From: Mauremys mutica
Lineage: Eukaryota > Chordata > Testudines > Geoemydidae
Direction of reading: 5' to 3'
DNA: 64,000 nt
Assembly: GCF_020497125.1 (NCBI RefSeq)
Contig: NC_059072.1
Span: 69,323,697-69,387,696, forward strand
In this document: piece by piece, positions 56,203 to 64,000 of the stretch
Layout: each line of letters begins with the position of its first letter
Numbering within the stretch: position 1 is the first letter of the stretch
Notes under the pieces: generated by a model
The model's database searches: none
Seen by the model: the letters and a program-made list of their open reading frames with translations, nothing else
Told to the model about the DNA's origin: nothing
Translations under genes and position numbers: made by a program

Positions 56203-57700
56203 TATCATAGAATCATAGAAGATTAGGGTTGGAAGAGACCTCAGGAGGTCATCTAGTCCAACCTCTTGCTCAAAACAGAACCAACCCCAACTAAATCATC
56301 CCAGCCAAGACTTTGTTAAGCCAGGCCTTAAAAACCTCTAAGGATGGAGATTCCACCACCTCCCTAGGAACCTATTCCAGGGCTTCACCACCCTCCAAAT
56401 GAAATAGTTTTCCTTCATATCCAGCCTAGACTTCCCCACTGCAACTTGAGACCATTGCTCCTTGTTCTGTCATCTGCCACCACTGAGAACAGTCTAGTTC
56501 CATCCTCTTTGGAACCTCACTTCAGGTAGTTGAAGGCTGCTATCAAATCCCCTCCTCACTCTTCTCTCCTGAAGACTAAATAACCCCAGTTCCCTCAGCC
56601 TCTCCTCATAAGTCATGTGCCCCAGCCCCCTAATCATTTTTGTTGCCCTCTGCTGGACTCTCTCCAATTTGTCCATATCCTTTCTGTAGTGGGGGGCCCA
56701 AAACTGGACACAGCACTCCAGTTGTGGCCTCACCAGTGCCGAATAGAGGGGAATAATCACTTCCCTCGATCTGCTGGCAACACTCCTACTAATGCAGCCC
56801 AATATGCCATGAGCCTTCTTGGCAACGAGGGCACACTCATATCCAGCTTCTTGTCCACTGTAATCCCCAGGTCCTTTTCTGCAGAACTACTGCTTAGCCA
56901 GTCAGTCCCCAGCCTGTAGCAGTTCCTCAAATTCTTCTGTCCTAAGTGCAGGACTCTGCACTTGTCCTTGTTGAACCTCATCAGATTTCTTTTGGCGCAA
57001 TCCTCCAATTTGTCTAGGGCACTCAGGACCCTATCCCTACCCTCCAGTATATCTACCTCTCCCCACAGTGTAGTGTCATCCGCAAACTTTCTGAGGATGC
57101 AATCCATCCCATCATCCAGATCATTAATGAAGATATTGAACAAAGGGGGCTCCAGGACCAATCCCCGGGGCACCCCACTTGATACCGGCTGCCAATGAGA
57201 CATCAAGCCATTGATCACTACCGAGCCCGACATTCTAGCCAGCTTTCTATCTACCTTATAGTCCCTTCATTCAATCCAGACTTCTTTAACTTGCTGTCAA
57301 GAATACCGTGGGACACCATATCAAAAGCTTTGCTAATGTCAAGGTATATCACGTCCACCACTTTCCCCATATCCACAGGGCCAGTTATCTCTTCATAGAA
57401 GGCAATCAGGTTGGTCAGGCATGACTTGCCCTTTGTGAATCTATGTTGACTGTTCATGATCACCTTCCTCTCCTCCAAGTGCTTCAAAATGGATTCCTTG
57501 AGGACTTGCTCCATGATTTTCCAGGGACTGAGGTGAGGCTGACCAGTCTGTAGTTCCCCGGATTCTCCTTCTTCCCTTTTTAAAAGATAGGCACTATATT
57601 TGCCTTTTTCCAGTCATCCAGGACCTCCTTGATCACCACGAGTTTTCATAGATAATGGCCAATTGCTCTGCAATCACATCAGCCAACTCCCTCAGCACTC
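56203..57700 (-). mobile_element. CR1 LINE, 5'-truncated, inserted in the Tx1-like LINE
   Basis: Starts with the reverse complement of the CR1 3' end ('atcatagaatcatagaagattagg'). The minus strand has open segments at 56802-56494 ([20 protein letters not shown]), 57233-56757 (SGVPRGLVLEPPLFNIFIND, then LRKFADDTTLWGEVDILEG with FADD intact) and 57514-57251 (TKGKSCLTNLIAFYEEITGP, VVDVIYLDISKAFDMVSH). Relatively well preserved compared with other CR1 copies in the window. Confidence 0.93.
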
Positions 57701-58312
57701 AGTAGGGGTAGTTTGTCACCAGCCCTCCTGGATCTGGACCATGAGAAGGTATTTGACAGGGTGGATAACGGGTATCTCATGGGCAATCTGCTGGCATTTG
57801 GTTTTGGGCCTCACTTTGTGGGGTTTCTCCAGGTGTGAATGTCTCAGTGGACTGTGTGGTCAAGCTCAACTGGGCCTTGACCAAACCTGTCATCTTTGGT
57901 TGAGGGGTACATGAGGGGTACATGAGGATTACCTGCTCTCCAGCCAGCTCTATGCATCTCTATTGAGCCCTTCCTCCTTCTACTGTGCAAGAAGATAACG
58001 GGATTGGTGCTATGGGAGCCAGACTTGTAGGTGGTCCTGTCAGAGTATACCAACAGGATGCTTCTCATGACCCAGGATGTGGGAGACCTGGCATGGGTGG
58101 AGGCTTGCCAAGCCATCTATGTGGCAGCCTCCTTCACCTGTATCAGCTGGGTCAAGAGCTCTGGTCTGACAGTTGGGGATGGGTCGCAGACAGTGTCCCA
58201 CCCACCCGTACTCTGTGACATCCACTGGGGCATGAGTACTTGCATATGTACTTTTCTGCCATGGTTCCCTCCTCATGGCAGAATTGGAGTCATCTAGAGG
58301 CCACGGTGTCCA
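57700..58312 (+). pseudogene. Tx1-like RT, palm region
   Basis: Reading across frames: ALLDLDHEKVFDRVDNGYLM (motif A) near 57720, a damaged motif B region near 57890-57960, LVLSEYTNRMLLMTQDVGDL (motif C; the usual YADD is changed to YTNR) near 58040, and WVKSSGLTVGDGSQ near 58150. A tandem duplication of GAGGGGTACAT lies at 57902-57925. Catalytic residues are lost. Confidence 0.75.
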
Positions 58313-59043
58313 ATATAAGACTGGGCATACTGGGTTAGACCAATGGTCCATCTAGCCCAGTACCCTATCTGCCAACAGTAGCTGGAGCCACATGCTTCAA
58401 GGGGAATGAAGAGAACAGAGAAATTATCAAGTGATCAATTCCCTGTCATCCAGTCCCAGCATCTGAGGTTTAGGGACATCTGAAGCATGGGGTTGCAACC
58501 CTGACCGTCTTGGCTAATAGCCACTAGTGGACCTATCCTCATGAACTTATATAATTCTTTTTTGAGCCCAGTTATACTTTTGGCCTTCAAAACATCTCCT
58601 GGCAATGAGTTCCATAGGTTGACTGTGCACTGTGTGAAGAAATACTTCATTTTGTTTGTTTTAAACATGCTGCCTGTTCATTTCATTGGGTGACCCCTTG
58701 TTTCTTGTGTTATATGAAGGTGAAAATAACACTTGCTTATTCACTTTCCTGACACAATTCATGATTTTATAGACATCTAGCATATTCCCCCCTTACTTAT
58801 CTCTTTTCCAAGCTGAACAGTTCTAGTCTTTTAAAATTCACCTCATATGGAAGCTGTTCCATACCTTTAATCATTTTTGTTGCCCATCTCTGCATCTTTT
58901 CATTTATAATGTATATTTTTTGAGATGTGGTAACCAGAATTGAATGCAATATTCGAGGTGTGTGTGTAGAATGGATTTATGTAGAGGAATTATGATATTT
59001 ACTGTCTTATTAACAATCCCTTTCCTAATAGTTCCTAACCTGA
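58312..59043 (-). mobile_element. CR1 LINE 3' fragment inserted in the Tx1-like LINE
   Basis: 'agactgggcatactgggttagaccaatggtccatctagcc' begins the reverse complement of a CR1 3' end. Going right it covers the 3' UTR and RT thumb (minus: IRKGIVNKTVNIIIPLHKS, HTHLEYCIQFWLPHLKK near 59000-58920). It is a different CR1 subfamily from the insertion at 56203. Confidence 0.9.
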
Positions 59044-60490
59044 CCAGTTGTGAAGTGGAAAGGGCTGCTCCAGTACCTTTCCCTTTGGAAACCAGCTGGT
59101 TCTGGTTTTGTTCTGACACAGGTTGAACACCCTGAGCTCACCCGTGGGACTGCTAGCCAGTCTCCAGAAGAAGATCCTGGATTTTTTCTGGCTGGGGCTG
59201 CACTGGGTCTCTGCAGGAGTCCTGACCTCCCACTGGAGGAGGACAGGCATGGCCTGGTTTGCATCTGCAGTCAGGTACACACCTTCCACCTTCAGGAACT
59301 GCAAACACTCCTTTCAAGTGTTTGTAGTATGGCATGGATCGTGCTGGTAGACACGTCTCTCTTTCACCTCTGAGGGTTCCAGTATGACTGGCAGCTCTTT
59401 CACCTCCACCTGATGGGTCTTCCCCAAGATATCTCTGAGCTGCTGGTCTTTTAACAGGAGCTGGAAGCCAGTCTTAGTGACCAGATCCATAGTAGTCACT
59501 AAGGACTAGCGGAACCCCAGTTACACAACCCATTCCAGAGGTTGGTCCTGTCTAGTACCACCAGACTTGACCTCCTGGACAGTGATCAAAGGAACTAGGT
59601 GGACCTTGTGATGTTTGGCCAGTGCATAGGGCTGCCCAGCTGGCAATTCCCTTATTGTTTACTCCAAGAGGTGAGGGCTGCCTTGCCTCCTGCTTCTCTC
59701 ACTTTCCTCAAATTGGTCCTGCAGGAGGGTGCTCCCCACCCATCACTCATCTTTGGACCTCCAGAATTCATCATCAGGCCCCTGCCCCATGAGTGTTCCT
59801 GGCCACCCTCGACATGCCCCTGTCAGTGTCACAATGTCCAGTTGGTCCACCTCCAAAACACACTCAAAGAACATCCCAAAGAATGCTTTCCTGCCTCATA
59901 CCATCCACTTCCCAACACCAAGTGGCAGGACCTGTTGCCACTAGAAGAGGGGGAGGAACCCCAGTGGGCCAGCCTGTACTCCACTCTGGTTCCACGGCCC
60001 ACTGGGGATATTAGTTGGTGGCTCCTCCACAGCGTGTACATGGCATGGTTCATGAACTCCATTGATACCTGTCCCTTTTGAGGTGAGAGGGAGACCCTGG
60101 TGAACATCTATGTAGGATGCATCAGGATGCAACCCCTCTTCCAGCTCCTCCAAAACCTCTTACCAAGGTTCAGGTTGCACTTTTCCCTGCACCTCCTGAT
60201 CCATTCACACCCCTTATGGCCCCACAAAGTCTCAGGACCTCCTCACCAACCTCCTCCTGGCACTGGCCAAGATGGTCATCCATAACACCAGGAGAAAGAA
60301 GTTGGATGGAGGTGGGTAGTGTTCTGGAACTGTGGGGCCTATTTATGGACCCTTGTCCACTCACCTCTCCAGGCAAAGTTCCTCTGGGCAGTGTTCACTA
60401 ATTCCTTGGATGTCTTTGAGGAGCAGTGGGCGCTGTCCGGGGTTCTCTGCTTGGTGTCCCCCTGTGGATTCCTAATTTTTTACTTCTGAC
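59044..60490 (+). pseudogene. Tx1-like ORF2 C-terminal part
   Basis: Begins VKWKGLLQYLSLWKPAG (59052). Other frames give KKILDFFWLGLHWVSAGVL near 59170 and RHGLVCICSQVHTFHLQEL near 59245. An open segment of 160 codons (59599-60081) holds LPSWQFPYCLLQEVRAALP and DLLPLEEGEEPQWASLYSTL. The end reads LWAVFTNSLDVFEEQWALSG near 60390-60445. The blocks follow the C-terminal order of Tx1-like ORF2. Confidence 0.75.
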
Positions 60491-60912
60491 CTCAATTCTG
60501 CTCCTAGTTTTTTTTTTCATTTGTCATTCCCAGAAATCAATTGTAGTCTGGGCCAAATGGTTTCTCCCTCTTAATTGTAGGGGACTTTAGTTGTGGGCAG
60601 ACCTAGACCCTTGTGCCCCCAGTTCAGCAAATGGTACCGAACAATGGGTGGCTCATATTTATTTCCCTTTACATGTTACATTTTTAAGTTTCTCCTTACC
60701 GATTTTAAGCTATCCACTGTTTCAGAATCCAGTTTGACACATGCTTCAGCTTAAAAGCAAGAGCAGCAAATGAAATGTTGGGACGCAGGCAGGTAAAAGT
60801 TCCCCTTAAAAGTATCTGAAAGATAAAAGCAGGAATGTGCTTTTTCTATTGTGGGTGCCTCCTGTTTTGGAACATTCACTTGGAAAAGAACACCAGATTC
60901 AGGTATTAGTAG

Positions 60913-61836
60913 TGTGACAAACCGAAACCAGTGGGGTACAGGAGTCTGGTAGAGAGCAAATATACTGGTCACTGGATGAGTAGTTTTCTGTTCCCTGAGT
61001 GACCAGAGCAGGGGCTGCACTAGAGTAATCAGGAACCTGCTAGAACCAATTAAGGCAGGCAGGCTGATTAGATCACCTGCAGCCAATCAAGGCAGGCTAA
61101 TCAAGGCACTTGGGTTTAAAAAGGAGCTCACTCCAGTCAGGCCAGAGGGAGCCAAAGGAGAGGAAGTGCGTGTGAGGAGCTGGTAGCAAGAGGCACAAGG
61201 AGCTGAGAGTGAGAGAGTGTGCTGCTGGAGGACTAAGGAGTACAAGCGTTATCAGACACCAGGCGGAAGGTCCTGTGGTGAGGATAAAGAAGGAGTTTGG
61301 AGGAGGCCATGGGGAAGTAGCCCAGGGAGTTGTAGCTGTCATGCAGCTGTTACAAGAGCAGGGGCGGCAATAGGTATTTTGCCACCCCAAGCACGGCAGG
61401 CAGGCTGCCTTCGGCGGCTTGCCTGCGGGAGGTCCCTGGTCCCGCGGATTCGGTGGCAGCCTGCGGGAGGCCCGCAGAAGCCGCGGGACCAGCGGACTCT
61501 CAGCAGGCATGCCGCCGAAGGCAACCTGCCTTCCACCCTCACGGTGACTGGCAGAGCGCTCCCCCTGGCTTGCCACCCCAAGCATGCGCTTGGCGTGCTG
61601 GTGCCTGGAGCTGCCCCTGTATAAGAGGCACTATAGACAGCTGCAATCCACAGGGTCCTGGGCTGGAACCTGGAGTAGAGGGTGGGCCTGAGTTCCCCCC
61701 AAATCTCCCAACTCCTGATCAGACACAGAATGAGTTGACCCAGACTGTGGGTTCCACCAGAGAGGAAGATCACTGAGGTGAGCAAATCTGCCAATAAGCG
61801 CAGGACCCACCAAGGTAGAGGAGGAACTTTGTCACA
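60913..61836 (+). mobile_element. Solo LTR, 924 bp, with a nested hAT MITE
   Basis: Ends TGTGACAAA and TTTGTCACA are a perfect 9-bp inverted pair. The 4-bp duplication GTAG (60909-60912 and 61837-61840) is exact. A TATA-like TTTAAAAA lies at 61115. Without the nested hAT and its extra duplication it is about 655 bp. No internal retroviral coding. Confidence 0.8.
61359..61619. mobile_element. hAT MITE, 261 bp, nested in the LTR
   Basis: Ends CAGGGGCGGC and GCTGCCCCTG (with GTGCCTGGA inside the right end) are imperfect inverted repeats. The 8-bp flanks TACAAGAG (61351-61358) and TATAAGAG (61620-61627) match at 7 of 8. The interior has long complementary GC-rich arms (TGCCTTCGGCGG / CCGCCGAAGGCA). 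Same family and length as 10679-10939. Confidence 0.9.
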
Positions 61837-61840
61837 GTAG

Positions 61841-64000
61841 CCATCAGTCATCATGGATTATGATCACAGATGGACAACCTGCAGTAATAAGGTTACAAAC
61901 TTGTGATCCATTGAAAGAATAATTTATAAAGGGATACAGATTTAACTGGAGAGATAATGATATATGATGGTGTCACTACACATATACATAGAGAAAAAGA
62001 AAAAGAGTACCCAAATCAAAAGACCTGTCAGTTCTGGAATGTCAAATGTGAGATTGTCTAGAAGGAGGGGAATGGAGTTCCACTTGCTGCAGAAAACCCA
62101 GGTAAAATATAACACGTCACTTTTTCTATATCATCTGAGCTGCTGAGCCCACCTAGTAGTAGTGATAACATTTTGAGGGTCTTCTTGTGTTTTGTCTGGA
62201 CAAAAGAGAGACCCGAAATCAGTGCATGATGTGATAAATCTGATATACTGCAATGCTTGGGCACAAGAGGGCAATCAGAAGCGGATTAACCCTAAATGTT
62301 ACCGGATCTAGTCCAATCATCAACCCTCCTCTATTCCCCTGCCCATCTGCCCCAGCCATTCCCATGTACACCAACAAATCAAGTTGCTCATGATACTCCT
62401 GGCTTCCTTCCAATGCCATCTGCATCCTACTCTTCATGGAGGACTTCAAGACTCTTTGGTTGTCCCTGTCCAAAACTTATCCAAACTTTGTGGGACATGG
62501 TCCCTCTCAGCTCAAGGTCTGGATCTACAAATACATGTATCCTTCCTTAGTCATCCTGTGGGGACAAATGAAGGACAGAAGTAGTCTGTGATCCATCACA
62601 GAGTTTGAGTCACAATCTTCATGCTATTTACAATAAGGATGTGATTATTCAGTTTTTTCTTGATGCTTTGGATACCAAATATTGGTATAATTTAATCCGA
62701 TATGAAGTACCAATCTGGCCAAAAAGACCTTTACTGAAAGTTTAAAAAATATCTTTTTTTCCCCAAGAGTGCTTTAAAATCAATAAACTAAACCAGACAG
62801 ATTATCTGTTTCATAATTAACAATGTAAAAACATTTCTTAGAGACAATATATATTTTAATTATCTGCATTGCATCCTCTCTTCAAGCATCAGGGAAATTC
62901 ATCCAAGCATCAAAGGCTGGTGTGTTTATTGTTCAAATTTAGTTATGGACTGAATACCTTTTAAAAACATTGTCCTTTCTGCATTGTCTATGAACACTCT
63001 GTGGTTGTGAGCAGAGTAGACCTCAACACTGCTTGATGAGTCTCAAAAAAAAAAAAAGATGTGGCACTGCAGTGGGAAAATACAGCATTAGAGGCAGATT
63101 TAGCATTCTGATGGCTTTCTGTTTCCACCAGCCCTTTTTGTGGGTCACAGAGATCTCTGACAGATACAAGGTCATTACCCTCTCCCAAGTGTTTTCATTA
63201 TACAGAGATAGACAGTTTGTATCTTCCCTTACTAGCGCTACACACTTGCACTAACCAGATGGGCTTTCCCTGTCATGGGTTAGATAACAATTTCTTCAGC
63301 TTTTCTGCCACTTTTCTATAATTTTAGCAATTTTGACTTTCCTCTGAATATTTTCCTCATGCATTTTCTTCAGAAGCTTTTGCATCTCCCTAGATTGCAT
63401 CAGAAATGAATTGATAAATGTGAGAAAATTGATTATATCTCTGGTGCTGTAATGCTAACAGTTCCCCATGCTGCTAGCACAGTCCTAGCATAGTACCTCA
63501 GCTACTATCTATCTAGCTCCCACCTGCGGATTGCTGGAGGCAAAGATTGCTTGAAAGCCCTTTGGTGCTAGAGATTACAGTGCCATGGAAGCTAGTGGAC
63601 AAGAAGCACTGGGATCTTGATTCTATTCCCATTTAAATCCTATAAACATACATTTAATGACCCATACATTATTGTTTATTACTCAGAGGATGGAATTAAG
63701 GGGGCAGTTGGAAGGCCAATTGGCAGGAGCTCTGAGGGATGAGAAGCAAGTCAGTGTGGGGGGCACCAGAGCTCCTATTCTCAGTGAGAATGAACATGAG
63801 CTGCGGAAGCTGTGAAGGAGAAGGTGGAGGTTTCCCTCCATAACCAGAGTCCATGTGGGTAGGGTGGGACAATGAACAGGAGCTGGGAGCTTTTGAGGGG
63901 CTTTAGATTCTCTAGAACAGTCAGACCTAATTCCCTTTTCCTGCCTTGCTGCTTAGGGACAGTGGAAGAAGGTTTGAAATAATTGATCAGCTTCCAGCAG
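61841..64000. other. No gene or named repeat recognised
   Basis: Short frames without domains. A run of 13 A lies at 63045-63057. The window ends within this interval. Confidence 0.45.

Larger units (their letters stand above)
55860..60490 (+). mobile_element. Tx1-like LINE (L1 group), split by two CR1 insertions
   Basis: Three collinear pieces, 55860-56202, 57700-58312 and 59044-60490, together give the reverse transcriptase and C-terminal part of a Tx1-type ORF2. Each junction resumes where the previous piece stops. The 5' half of the element (ORF1, endonuclease) is absent. Frameshifts and stops occur in every piece. Confidence 0.8.

Noticed and set aside
61097..61854. Frames of 135-171 codons on both strands
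   Set aside because: Long because of GC-rich hAT and LTR sequence; they cross element borders.
1..64000. Host protein-coding exons
   Set aside because: Every domain-bearing frame belongs to a mobile element. Short exons cannot be excluded by eye, but none has supporting domains with splice sites.
1..64000. Internal retroviral genes linked to the LTRs
   Set aside because: No gag, pol or env motifs lie beside any LTR, and each LTR has its own flanking duplication, so they are solo copies.
1..64000. CRISPR arrays, operons, bacterial promoters
   Set aside because: Composition and content are vertebrate nuclear; no regularly spaced repeats were seen.

Overview
Vertebrate nuclear DNA, A+T-rich and very dense in transposable elements, with no host gene that I can recognise. 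The repeat mixture (many CR1 LINEs on both strands, a tRNA-derived SINE with a CR1-like tail, Penelope-like elements with GIY-YIG coding, a Tx1-like LINE, PIF/Harbinger and hAT DNA elements, MIR-type SINE remnants, several solo LTRs) points to a non-avian sauropsid, most likely a cryptodiran turtle. That assignment rests on repeat families, not on a gene. There is no operon structure, CRISPR array or canonical RNA gene.

Layout. 0-7 kb: low-information DNA with a hAT MITE inside a MIR-type SINE (2.8 kb), a ~200-bp inverted-tail Penelope insertion (3.4 kb) and a probable solo LTR (6.2-7.3 kb). 7.3-10.6 kb: a CR1 LINE with esterase-type ORF1 and endonuclease remnants but most of the reverse transcriptase deleted. 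10.7-17 kb: a hAT MITE, an L2-like RT scrap, two Harbinger MITEs, and two hAT MITEs sharing one target site in a CR1. 17-36 kb: mostly unrecognised DNA with solo LTRs (20.5, 24.4 kb), MIR-type SINEs, microsatellites and foldback elements. 36-43 kb: a MITE enlarged by a GC-rich insert and a solo LTR, then a long palindromic repeat interrupted by CR1 and hAT copies, then Penelope tails. 43.7-47.8 kb: a CR1 carrying a hAT and a Penelope element, the latter itself carrying a tRNA-SINE. 48.2-49.8 kb: a second copy of the long repeat and half a hAT. 49.9-53.8 kb: a nearly complete PIF/Harbinger transposon. 54.8-61.8 kb: two solo LTRs flanking a Tx1-like LINE split by two CR1 insertions. 61.8-64 kb: nothing recognised.

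The most interesting unit is the Harbinger element (49881-53834; 3-bp TGT duplication). It carries a DDE transposase on the + strand (damaged by stop codons) and a convergent Myb/SANT-like partner on the - strand. Between them is a third, apparently spliced + strand reading frame of 101 codons with consensus splice sites and a poly(A) signal, to which I can assign no function. Other points are the exact target-site duplications that date nested insertions, and a hammerhead-ribozyme-like core in the Penelope tails.
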